DNA of 64,000 bases from assembly GCF_001625305.1 (NCBI RefSeq), contig NW_017802379.1, forward strand, positions 9,784,904 through 9,848,903. Direction: 5' to 3'. Below the pieces are notes generated by a model that was given only the letters and a program-made list of their open reading frames with translations, searched no databases and had not been told where the DNA came from. This DNA comes from Branchiostoma belcheri (lineage: Eukaryota > Chordata > Leptocardii > Amphioxiformes > Branchiostomatidae). Numbering within the stretch: the stretch's first letter is position 1; every line of letters starts with the position of its first letter. The translations under genes and the position numbers were made by a program. Below, in pieces: positions 1-12,600 of this stretch.

Positions 1-1120
1 TAGACAGATATTTTTGATTAGAAGAATTTGTAACAGTTCTTTTCACAAATTTTGAGACAGCATGTGCACATTTTAAATCATGAATAGTCTGTGTAAATGT
101 ATGATTTTAATATGATTTAATGGCTGTTTTTACAACTCGGAATGATGATCAGGATTTTATTTCACTGTCTAAAGCTTTTATTCACGCAATTCAGCCTTGT
201 GGCTGCCTAGTGATGGAGCTGTATTGTGATTTGTGTTTGTGTTTGAAATAAACCAATGATATACATATTCTAATTGACTGTATTTTCTGCCAATTGTGAA
301 GCTTGGTTCTACAGTTGAAGAAAAAAAAACACTGATTGTGATTAACATGGATAACAGCAGACATGGTTTCAAGAGGTTAAGAGAGATCTTTAAAAGAATG
401 ATCTTTTTTATAATTCTTCAGACAGCTTAAGACAGCATGTGCATATATCTTGCATGGCTATATATTAGGATGTCCATTGTGAAGCTTGGTTCCAGTCAAT
501 AAAGGAAAACACTGATTGTGATGAACAGCACAATACCTGCCTGTACAGTTCCTTAATTCTCAAGTTGTTACTAGTGATTAGCGTCAATGTCAAAAATATT
601 GATTATGACAACTTCAAGAGACTTAAGGCCTTACCTACAATCTAGTAGTACTGCGTCTTGGTTCTTTTACTGCATGACGAACTTCATGCATTCACAGAAA
701 CGTTAGGCCAAGTTACCCTTTCACAAAATAAATAATCATTAAGTCGAGTATGACAAAATTTGAATAGGGTCCAAGGCACCTCCTTGCCAAATTTTGAGTC
801 ATTTGCTTATAGAGGGTGTAGAAGTAAAAATATATTTTGAGTCTAAAATTAAATTGAAATAGCCCCAAAAGACCCAAGATATATTATTGTAAAGTACAAT
901 GTTAATACCAGGGCACAGGAGCCAAGAATAAACATTTTTGGTCTAAAAACAATAAAAAATGACCCATTTTACAGACTTTGAAAATAGTGTATGCCAAAAC
1001 TGTGAAAGAACCAGAGCTAGAATAGGATGGAGTAGACAGATACTAAGAAGAGTTAACTTATATTACCTGCCCAAAGCCACAGAAACCTAGCCTTCCTTTC
1101 CTACAATTTTACATCATCAA
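1..1120. other. Intergenic sequence with a diverged internal duplication
   Basis: No gene is seen. A block starting GACAGCATGTGCA near 56 recurs near 431, and a second block (TGTGAAGCTTGGTT) recurs at about 294 and 479, so a diverged local duplication of roughly 190-375 bp is present. The rest is AT-rich and unremarkable. Confidence 0.5.
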
Positions 1121-1125
1121 GCTTA

Positions 1126-1463
1126 GGCCACGCCAATTTAATTTGTTGGTTCATGGATTTGCCAGCTTCATTTTTTTCTGATATGCAAAATAAAAAAAAT
1201 TCAGACTCGGAATCAACTCCAAAATGCTCATATTTTGGCCCAAACCGTTGAAGGAAGTCCCTTCACTTCAAAGTTAATTACAGTTTTTCCATTGAATGAA
1301 GTGGCTTGATTATTAGTTTGAAATTTATGGTTTCAATTACATAACATTTCGGGCTATCATAGGATGCCTAGGTCTGTTTTCATTTCTTTATGCCCTGTCA
1401 CTTTTTTTTATTATATTTTTTCAGAAAAAAATCTAAGAACCAACAAATCAAATAGGTGTGGCC
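1126..1463. mobile_element. Harbinger-type MITE, family 1
   Basis: Inverted termini GGCCACGCCAATTTAATT and its complement bracket the element. This is the family that recurs at least ten times in the window. Confidence 0.7.
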
Positions 1464-1913
1464 TTGTGAATATTTAACACGCATTTCAACCACCAACTTG
1501 AATATGAATAAATCTGTTAGTATTACAGAAATTTTACTAGAACATTATCAGTGTGATCTAAAAGCGCCACACAGCTGGGCAAAATGTGAGAATTTTTGAG
1601 TTGATTCAGATTTTTCAAAACCTCCATATGTATACCTGTTGGTAAACAGCTGATATCATGTCAACATAGTACATAACTCAAAATATTCAAACGCAGGCCA
1701 TAACAGCAAAAAATAATGCACTCATTTTCTTTCAACTTTTAATGGAGTAACTTTTCTGCACAAAATCTTAGCAAAGTTAGAACTCATTTAACCAGCAGTT
1801 CCTATATAATGACAAGAGATTTACATAACACATATTAATATTCTTTACACCACACTACATACATGTATAACAATGTAAGCACTTAACCCCAAATACCCTC
1901 TTTTGCAGTATTA

Positions 1914-2351
1914 GGCCAAACCAAGTAAATTTTATAGATGACGTCCGCGCGCGCATTGATTTTGGCCTCTTCCTAGAAAAAAACACAAGAAATTTCGCTT
2001 CCTGTAACTATGACCAAAGAGTCACAACAGTGTCGCAAATCGTCTGATTGACGTGAAACCCGTAACGCGAAGAAAGTGTCTATTGACAGGACCATCCTGT
2101 CAATAACAAAAAATTCTTCACTGTCCACTGTTCCACCTGATTTATTGCTATTTTGATGATGAATAAAAGACTTCTTGCTTGTTACACTGTGTCACCTCAT
2201 TCAATTTGTGTCCTAACATTTGTCGTCTCTTAGTATATTTCTGATCTAGGCCTCTTGTTTTTTTAGGGCCCTTCTTGTTTTTTTTTCGCCCTCTCGCATT
2301 AGATTTAGGGTCTCCAAAGGACGTCATCCATAAAATTTACTTGGTGTGGCC
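1914..2351. mobile_element. Harbinger-type MITE, family 2
   Basis: The ends are GGCCAAACCAAGTAAATTT and the matching inverse, flanked by TTA on both sides. The interior is CG-rich next to the ends (GACGTCCGCGCGCGC). Confidence 0.75.
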
Positions 2352-3085
2352 TTACATGAAATGGTTCAGTTCTGGTATGATCATTGCAAATGTATACCAA
2401 TTAGTTATTAATTATTAATTTAACAAGTTTATTTATGGATATTCCTAACAAGCTAATTGGAAGATAAAATTAATAGAAAAGCAAAGTTCTTGTTTTTAAT
2501 TTTTTTGTGAGAAAGTAGGTTTTAGTTTCAAATATAGAAATTTCTTAAAGGTATTTTAACCTCCTTGCTGCCTAACCTGTTAACCATAGAGCTAAATGGC
2601 TACTTCAGTTTTCTAAAGGTTAAAAATACCTCTCCCATCCCTAAATACCCATGGGCTAAACCCCTTTACCCTGCAAGAGTAGAGAAATAATAGTTTAAGA
2701 TTTGTAATACATTTTATCAGACTTTAATAGACTTAATAAAAACAAAAACACAAAGCAAACATGACAATATTCCTTACCCTATCTCCTACATCATTTACAG
2801 CTTACCATCTCTTCTACTTTTTCCCGTATTTTTAAATCTTCATTATTAGATCTTCATACATTGGATACATTTTTAGAAGTTCTAGCAGCTCTGCAAGCAG
2901 TCTTCATCATAATGTACAAGGAAAAATACATGGAGGTCTTCTCTGTTACTACAGTAGTACTTTGTTAGACAACAGGCCACATACTGCAGTGCCTGGTGAG
3001 GAAGATAGGTGGAGCTGCTGCTACATGTAAAAGATGAGTGTATGGTTGCTCTAGAGGTAATTCCCTGTCTGTGAGTTATATAACT
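2352..3085. other. Intergenic sequence, nothing recognised
   Basis: AT-rich, with no exon, repeat or RNA gene that I can support. It is downstream of NFATC2IP and may contain part of its 3' UTR. Confidence 0.4.
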
Positions 3086-3091
3086 TTGTTA

Positions 3092-3193
3092 GCCTGGATG
3101 CCAGCCTTTTTAGCTTTTTCCTTCTTTTTAATTCACTCTCTCAGTCACTTCCCTAAGAAAGTGCCCAAAAGCTAAAAAGGCTGGTACCAGGCC
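3092..3193. mobile_element. Short fold-back element (GCCTGG...CCAGGC) with about 10-bp target duplication
   Basis: The arms GCCTGGATGCCAGCCTTTTT and the inverse pair to form a hairpin. The flanks ATAACTTTGT and ATAACGTTTGT are near-identical direct repeats. It shares its terminal word with elements at 12990 and 61268. Confidence 0.65.
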
Positions 3194-3198
3194 ATAAC

Positions 3199-3671
3199 GT
3201 TTGTGACATCTGTGTTTAAAGTTAAAACATTTGGTCCAACACAAAACATTCTCTCAGTCTCACCTAGAGCTTTCGACCAGTCACTCTGGTCTTCCTCAGT
3301 AGACTGACCCAGTGAGGCTTGTCACGTGACTTCTTTGAAGTGTGACGTCACTGGGTCAAAGGTATCTGGTAGACGATGTCGGCCCCCGTCATGGTTAAGT
3401 GAAGGGTGATGGGCCCTGATGTAAATAGCCTCCTTCACCCCTCTCAGGAAATAGTCCAACATCATCTACCAGATACCTTTGACCCAGTGTTGACGTCACA
3501 CTTTAAAAAAGCCATGTGACAAGCCTCACTGGGTCAGTCTACTGAGGAAGACCAGAGTGACTGGTCAAAAGCTCTAGGTGAGAGAACTTTTTTGTGTTGG
3601 ACCAAAAGTTTTAACTTTAAACATGTAACTACCAACACAAATGAACTTTCATGATAGTTTGTGACATCTGT
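3199..3671. mobile_element. Fold-back element with 15-bp target duplication, copy 1 (NFATC2IP 3' UTR)
   Basis: Long inverted arms run from GTTTAAAGTTAAAAC to its complement, followed by a short unique tail ending CATGATA. The direct repeat GTTTGTGACATCTGT flanks it at 3199-3213 and 3657-3671. The right flank is 11 nt from the NFATC2IP stop codon, so the element lies in or replaces its 3' UTR. Confidence 0.75.
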
Positions 3672-3681
3672 AAAGTTCTGA

Positions 3682-6600
3682 CTACTGTAAGGCCCTGGCG
3701 TCGATGGTCTCTCCACCCTCCATGTCCAAGTCTTCAGGGGTGTCGCTTGCAGAGACGACTTCTCCGTCAAATTTGAACTGGAGTCTGTTGAGGGGAAGCT
3801 GTCGGAAGTCTGCATACTCCTGCATCACCCTACTCAGCTCTTCTGACTGGAAAGGACAATTATATACATTTGTACCATAAATCGTGAAAACAGCTTTATG
3901 TTTGCCACAAATATCAGAAAATTAATATACCCATGTATAAAAAAATACCCTGACCCCAACATCGAACCACAGGACAGGGCCAAGTGTGGACATGGAGTCA
4001 AGACTAGCCGACTGCTGCCCACCCCTGAGACAGGGAAGCCGGCAGCAGTATAATCAAAGCCAGGATATGTATGTATGTATGTTTTCAAAACGTGCTCGAG
4101 GTGTGTCTCTCTTCAAACTATAAGGCCCCCGACTTCATGTCCTATCTGAGAGGACATCCCTTAGCCATACTCATTTTCCGTTGAATGGGGAAATATTTAT
4201 GTACAACATTTAGGCCTGCTATTAGTGCTAGGTATTCGAACCCAGAACCATTCTAGGATTCCAGGTCAACAACCCTAACCAGAAGACCATCTTGCCACCT
4301 TTATTTCACTTGAAAAAAAGTTGAAAATGAAAGACAATTTTATTATGCTGCTTGATTACAAACATATACATGTATACCTTGTGAACAGTGAAGGTTTTCT
4401 CTGTCTTCCTCTCCTTGCCTTGAATCTTCAGTTCCAGTTTCCCCTCTGTTGAAGTTTCCTCCTCTTCTTCTACAGCCATGCTTGCAGTACTTATGGAACA
4501 GTCTGGAAGCACATTTACAACATGATGAGATTGTGAATTCACTGCATCAACTTAGGCGACACCAATTTAATTTCTTGCCTAACGGATTCACCCGCTTCAT
4601 TTTTTTCTGATTTGCAAAAAAAAAAATTCAGAATCAACTGCACAATGCTCATATTTTGCCCTGAACAGTTGAAAACAGTCCTTTTATTCCTAGTTGTTAC
4701 AGTTATTCCATCTTTCAATCCAGTGGTATCATTAAAAGTTCAAAATTCCCTGTTTAAATTTTGAACCAGCCTGGTGTGTTGACTTCATGGCTCCTATGGT
4801 ACCATTTTGGGCTATAATAGGATGCCTAGGCCTGTTTTTATTTTTTTCGCCCACCCGCTCCATTGTTTTTCTAGAAAAATCCGTTAACTATGAAATTAAC
4901 TTGGTGTGCCTTAGGATATTGTATGATGTGGCTAGGACAGAAACTGTGAAGGGTTGAATATTCGCTCTTAATCCTCAGCTTCCTGAATTCCCCCATGTGT
5001 CAACCTCTAATTCCTGCTGGTTCCTAACCAGAATCTCTGATCTTCAAGTTTACTCTATTTCCCATGTCTGACCTTTCGACTTCTTGTCATTCTGCCTGTC
5101 AATCTAGCTGCCCCTCACCCACGTGCTGTCAACCTACTCTCTCTCTGGACAGACACACAAACCCACAACTGAGCCACCCCAAACAATACTTCCATACCCA
5201 GAAGTTAAGAAATGTTCCCACTAACCTATGATATCGGCGATGTGTAGCCCAATGCTGTGAGGTGTGTCAGTTGCCTGTATGGTGTAGTCTCTGAGGACCA
5301 GCAGTATTCTGTCTACATGTGCATGTTCTCTCTCTGACATGTACCTGAAAATCTTGTCAAACTTCTCGCTCTGGAACAAAAAAAAAGACGATTTTCACTG
5401 GATGAGAATCATTACGTACGTACGTACCTACATTGTATATAGCGAGGCAAAATTTTCTGAATATGGTTTGCTAAGGAAGCAACTTTTTTTACTTCTACAT
5501 CACAAGTATTCATGTATATTAAACCCTAACAACAAGAAATCAGTGATTTCAGACTTCTAGAGAGTATTTTGGGTTTTTGTGATGTCGACCTTCAAGTTCA
5601 CTCCCTTTCCTGTGTCTGACCTTTTGACTGCCCGTCATTTTGCCTGACGAAATCTTCCCCACCCCATGGCCAGTGCTGTCAACCTAATCTCAACTTCACA
5701 CCATTTCCTGTGTCTAACCATTTGACCTCCTGTCTGTCTGCCTGTCAATCTTTCTCCCCCCCACGTACTGTTAACCGTCTCTGTCTGGGCAAACAAAAAG
5801 CACAAACCCACAGTTCAGCCACCCAAAACAATTATTTTACTTCCATACCAGGAAGTCATAATTAATTGTATCATCTTCTTGATAACAATCAGTTACTCAT
5901 TGTGGATGGTGTCCTTGTTCCCGGTTTTGGTGACCTTTAAGTTTACCCCATTTCCTGTACCAGACCTTTTGACCTTGTCATTCTGCCTGTATCTTCCTCT
6001 ATTCATTTGCTGTTAACATACTTCAAGTTCACCCCATTTCTTGTGTCTGACCTTTTGAACATTAAGACTCACCATCCTCATCTTGATCCTGTGCACACCT
6101 GTCCCTGATGACCTGCTGCGGACCTTAACTGTCATCTCTCTGTCCACAGGTGTGCCAGGTGAGGATAGACTGGAACAGTCCAAACTGATGGTGGAGGGGG
6201 AGGACAGCCCGGCTGGCTCCTCTCTTCTCCTTACTGTTCTCAGTGCAGCATCCACACCCCTGTGGAGAAATAGAACGGTCCAATATGCAAATGTCACAAA
6301 CCTTTATATGTACACAACACCTCCTAGGCCTGCGCATTTTTACTATGTAGTTCCTGTTCCCTATAAATAGAATAGCGTAGATATCATACTTATGGTATAG
6401 AACTGTTTACTAGTAATTTGCTAGGGTATATATTGTATCCATTACAAATGTTGTGCAATAAAGTTTCCATTGATTTTTTTTTCAATTTTAGATTTTGAAA
6501 TTCATTTTTTTGAATTACGAAACAGCCTGGTATGTTGATGTCATGGCACCTATCATATCTACTGGGGCTATCAGAGGATGCCTAGGTCTGTCTTTCTTTC

Positions 6601-9600
6601 TATTTTTTTTTTTTGCCGTCACTTGATATTTTTTCTGAAAAATCCGAGAACCAACAAATCAAATTGGTGTGGCCTAAAGTCACATAAATACACAGTGTAC
6701 AAAATACTTTTTTGAACCAAATTGCCCAGTGGCAAAAATTAGGTTGCCCATCAGAATTTTAGGTTGCCCCACCTATATCTTTAGTTACTACTTTCCTCAA
6801 ATTAAGTTATGTTACCTACATGTACATAAGCCTTTGACAATATTTCTAACAGCCTTTAGTTAACTGATACTTAGTCTAGTAATAGCCATTAATACCTAAA
6901 ATTAAAAAGCATCTGCCAGATACAGTGGTGCAAGCCAAGTGGGCATTCATAAAATTCAGGTAGCACACTGGGCTACCTAGGTTCAAAAATAGGTTGCCCC
7001 AAGTAAAATTTGGTTGCCCGGGGCAACTGCGCCACCAGGTATTTTCCATGCTGCATCTGTAGTATTACCTGAGGATCTTCTCAGTGCCTTTCCTTGCCTT
7101 GGTAGCCCTGAGTCTGTTGACATCATGGAGCAGGGAGTCAAAAGACATGGGAGGTGGGGGTGGTGGGGAGGGCGATCTCTCTCTGGACATACATGTACCG
7201 GTATGACTTCTGTCTTCTGGAGACCTGAAACTTCACATTTCTACTTGTCAATTTGTCTTCAAATTGATTTACTGTGAATCACTTTATATTTGTGGTTCTT
7301 TTATATGTATATTCAAGTTTTTTTGTGGTCACTTCTGTATGGCGCATTTATCATTGCTATGAACACATGATTTGCACATTGATATCTACTAATTACCCGA
7401 AGTTATTAGAGAATAAATAAAGGCTATTAGGTTATTAGGTTATTCTTTAATAACTACGGGTAATTAGTAGATATCGATTTGTGCATACGTTCGTTTGTAG
7501 CTTTGACCATTATGCACATGAAAATCATACTTTTATTGCAGTTATTTGTACCAAAGTGCTGTATTATAACTTTAAAGATAATTATATTTGGGGCAATAAA
7601 ATATGTTGACGTCATCCATATGGTCCATAAATTCAGTACAACTACAGTTCTTTCTAAATTTCTTCTGTGACAAAACGATGGAAAGTTAAACTACCAAATT
7701 AGCCAGTTAGGAAACCTTAAATCCCTATGAATATAAGTGAGCTTACAGTACAATTATCCAAACCAACCTGATGTCTGTGCTTTGCTCCTCTTCATCAGAG
7801 CTGAGGACCAGTAAAGTGGTTGAGTCTTCTGTTCTGGAGTTCATGGCTGGGTTGGAGGTTTCTGGGCTGGTCTTCCTCACCTTGGACTTGCTCGGAACAA
7901 ATACGACAATACCACCATTGTTCTCTTCATCTGTAAGACAATAAAAAAATTAATCTTTTAACGTTTTTTGGCAATTCATTGACATTTCCTATACCAATCA
8001 ACATTACTGTATAACGAATCTCTGAAATTATTTCACCCGTAATTTTTTAAAGCAGGTAATACTATGAATATCTACAAATGTATAATTTGATCTCTGTAAT
8101 TTTAAAATTGCAAACTTGTAAATGTTAATGTAACAATGTTTCTCTTAAGGTTTTTAATTCTGCGTGAAATTTGACATTGTATTTGTAAATTAGTGACAAT
8201 TCAGATATTTTATGAATCTGTTCAATGCTAATAAAGCTTTTCTTATGTCTTATTATTGTGAATTTCTTGAAATTGCTGATTCAGAAGTGAGTGTATGCAT
8301 TTTTCTATGCTTTTTCCCATTTGCTCCCATAGACGTACATGTATACAGCAGGAAACGGAAAGCAGGAAATGCGATAACCTTTTCTACGAGTCCAGGACCT
8401 ATTTGGGACCTTTGACCTAACTTCCTTTCTGTGTCAACAAAAATGTCCCTCTCACTTCCTCATCACACGCTACGGACACACAAACACAAACACACACACA
8501 AACATACCCATTGAAAGCAATACCTCCGTACTTCGAGGCAAAAATAGTTAGCAGACCTCGAAATTAACTTTTCTTCCTATTGTCCCAGCACTGTCCCAAA
8601 AATACATTTTACTAGTAATTGTCCCAAAGTGAGGATGAACTGTCCCAGCCTATTTTTCGGGAAGTGTATGTTGTATGACTTCAACTTGAAGTCAACTTCA
8701 TTTTGCTTATGTTCACTCCTAGGCGCACTATAACTGCAGAGTAGACAGGAAATTTGGGTGGACTTTTCTGGATCCAAAAGCCAGGACGTGTGCCTGATAA
8801 ACAAAAGTAGGGCTGACATTCTGATGTTGATTATTTTTCTATTGTCCCCAAAATGTCCCAAAGTGTCTTTTTAGTTGTCCCAGCCTAAATTTTAGTGGTC
8901 AGTGGCCATTGGACCACCTTTAATTTTGAGCCCTCACCCGAGTCGTGTTTGTCTGACAAGGTGGCCATGTTGACAGAGAACAGGTCCTTGACCAGGCCGG
9001 TGTACAGGTTCCCAGTCTTGGCTACGCTGGAGTTCATGTTAAACTTCCTCCTCCTGGGAGGGGGCTTCTTAGTCACGACTATCCTCTCATCATCATCATC
9101 ACTGTCACTGGAACTGCTGTCCGGGCAGTAACGCTGAGGAAACATAAGAAGTTATCAAATATTAATACTAGAATTTAGTATTTGCAAAGCAAATGAATAA
9201 TGTTTACCTTCGCATATGGTCTGCTCAAATACATTCATATATATGGTCAGACAGGAGTCTAAATCCCTCCTACTAATAAAATTATGTAACCCAACACCAG
9301 TTACAATGGTGACAGACGTCAACAAATCAGGTCATTGAGGTTAGTGTTTGGAACAGAAGAAGAAGAGGAAACGTGGCAAACATAACAAATGGACATTTTC
9401 TTGTTTTTTTTAGGTCATCATACATTTCTAAAAACTCAGACAGAGGAAGTACAGGCAAACATGTACAGGTGAACACCTCTACATAAGGACCACCTGGTCA
9501 ATGTGACCACTTATTGGTGGCCCTTACATATGTACCTTAGATAATTTTCCCATTGATATAAGGCATGAAGAAGTGACCACCTGTTTAAATAGACCAGATT

Positions 9601-12600
9601 TTATTGGTCATCTGAGTGGTCTTCTTGGGCTGCGGTTTGACTGTAACCACATTTCAAAGGAGGATTTGAAAGGAACTTCTATCAATTCTTCCTTCTGGCA
9701 TTTCCATGATACATTGTTTCTTATACATGTATGTAGATATTTATATCATACCCGGGGTAACGTTCGATAACGGGTACCGTAATGGGCCGTACTTTATGGT
9801 ACGGCCCGGGTTCCATGGCTTCCATAGAACGATTCGAACGCGTTTCGCCCTAACCGCGTGCGCCGCTTTCGAAAATTCGAATACAGAATCTGAACGTTGG
9901 AACTGATGTTGTTGCATTTGAGGGTTTAGGGGCAACGACTTTTGGCTCATCTTGCATTGAAATACTCTCGGCTCTCTATTAAACGTACCGGTACGTTTAT
10001 TTTTTTTCGCCTCAAAATCCACCCGGTACATTCTTATTTTAGACGGTACGTTTATTTCTTTTTTCAAAATCGGAAAAGTTCCGGGAAAATTCATTCCATT
10101 GTCGGCACAAATTCCTGTGAATTGTCGATGAATTGTCGATCTCGCCATGACGCCACAAAGAAAACGTTGTCATTAGTAGAAAATCTGATACCCCGCTGGC
10201 GTTTCACAACAAAATTTTCAGATAAACAACTCCGACTATCTTTGTTTACATCGTGAAAGCTCCGATACAAAAACTCCCGCCGGCCGCCGCGAAGAAACCG
10301 CATGGTTGCGGTTTGACGCTAGTTTTCGGCAGCTCGGCGGAAAAATAAACCATCCCCAGAAGAAATGTTACGCATGAAAATAACAACTACAACTTGTTTT
10401 CCTCGTTGTATGAGTTTTTGAGGCCGTAAAATGTTTAAAATGGTTAGAAATTTTGCTACGAAAAAACGGCTACGAAAAGCCACGGCGAGAAAGACAAAAT
10501 GGCCGACCTGCTTTTTACAATATTATTGTAAAAAGCAGGTCGGCCATTTTGTCTGTTAAACAGTGGTCAAAGGTCAAGATAGCATCCAAATGTATAAGAC
10601 ATGTACTAAGTACATTACATATTACAGTGCTAAAACGATACTTTAAACGCATGAAAAATATTTTTTTCGGCTACAACTGAAATAAAAATTCACTTATATT
10701 TTAATAAGAATAATTTTCAAACATTACTGAGAAATTTTCCGAATTTATTGGTTTCTTGTGTAATATTGTTGTTTCTATGTATGTGCGGTTGGATGCTGTG
10801 ATTGTAAAGATCCTTTACATTGGGAGAATCAGATGAGATATTAGAGATTATCACGCTTAGTACCCGAGTGTCTCTCAAAAATTGTTTTTGAGTGGAGTTT
10901 ATAGACATGATCACATTTTTATTTGTTCAGCTGTGTCAATATGTGATTTGTTTGGGAAATAGGATTTGGTTTAGTTTTTAATATATTAATGTCAGTAAGT
11001 ACATCTTTGGAATAACTTGCTCCAAGTTCCAGGTAGTAAATACATGTACATTTTGTATCATGTATTTTTCACTTGTTGAACTTGTGGAAGCACCGTTGGC
11101 CCCCGGTTAGGGGTCATCCGGGGAACCTATGCCCAATTTTTNNNNNNNNNNNNNNNNNNNNATTTTGTATCATGTATTTTTCACTTGTTGAACTTGTGGA
11201 AGCACCGTTGGCCCCCGGTTAGGGGTCATCCGGGGAACCTATGCCCCAATTTTTTCAAAATTAAGGGTGCTAATAGAACTTTTTTTTTAAATCTTGAACC
11301 TTTCTCCTGCCTTATACATCTGCAATTGTACAGAAAATGTAGAACTGAAGTTGCAGGAAATGACCTCCATTTGTGTTTGGGAAAGACAAAATGCAATAGC
11401 TTCCCCCCATGGAGGGGGGGTTTCCAGACCACCCTCCTCCACCCTGTTCTGAATTTCTGGGGAGATCCCTGATATTTATAAAGTTTTGAAGATTTGTTGG
11501 GGGAATCATATTCAAGGGGGTATGTTTATTCAGGACCTGTCAATAATTGCAAGTGACAAGGTCATACAGACGCACACATATATATATACACCATGAGAAC
11601 ACATTTTTGGAGCATAGACGTTGCTTACATGTCAATTTTTAAATTTTCCGGGGGGTACTTTTATTCCAGGGGGTACTTTTATTAGATTTTGAAGATTTGT
11701 CGGGGGGGTACTTCTATTCCAGGGGGTACTTTTATTCGAGAGGTGAGAGTACACGTTTTCTTGGGTGGGTATGACATATATAAAATACAACACGGTGTAA
11801 TCTGCATCACCCTTGGTCCCAGCCCTCCCGCCGCCGAGCTGATACCTCGGGCGATACGTAATACCCCGTGTTGTATTCTATATATACGAAACACCTAATG
11901 CTTGAGCTTCTAGCACTAATTTGGCTTATGTGAAATGATCATACCCCAGTCCCTCTGTAAACACAAGCATTGTTTTTTTAATAACTCTGGATCCGGTATA
12001 CATTATATATAATGCCGACATGGACATGTTTACCAACAAACAAACAAACAGTACCGTTAAAACAGGAACCAGAATTGAAGACAAAGCTGCATCCTGAAAT
12101 ATCATCAATCTTGATAACACAGGGCTCAAAATCCTATAATTTTTCTGCATACCTGCACCGGAGTAGTGCAAGTATCTGTATTTGTGGTACCGTATCAAGA
12201 ATTCGCAATTTTGAGAGTTCACCACAAAACATACAAAGATTTATAGTAATAAGTGTACCCATTAGTCTGTATTTTGCCAAAGCTTTGACAAACTGAAACA
12301 AACAATCAACTGTTACAATGTCAATGATGAGTTTTGCAATACAGTTAAAATAACTAATGTATTCATGGCCCTCTAGCTTTATGTACCTTTACGATTTACA
12401 CGCAGGAAAAATTTGACTGTTACTTAATAATTGATGCAATCGACATCTAACAGGCACAATCACTTACAGAAATTTCTTAATATGTCATTGTCATGCATTA
12501 TTATGTTTTTTTTAATGTAACAGTGGGGGGGTTTACACTACATTATAGGCGCTACCAACTGACCCGGCCGACAGGTCTAGACCTTTTAGCTGAATCATTA

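Noticed and set aside
9741-10148. 135-codon minus-strand frame in the CpG-rich segment
   Set aside because: No recognisable domain. It sits in NFATC2IP intron 1, and the exon chain is complete without it.
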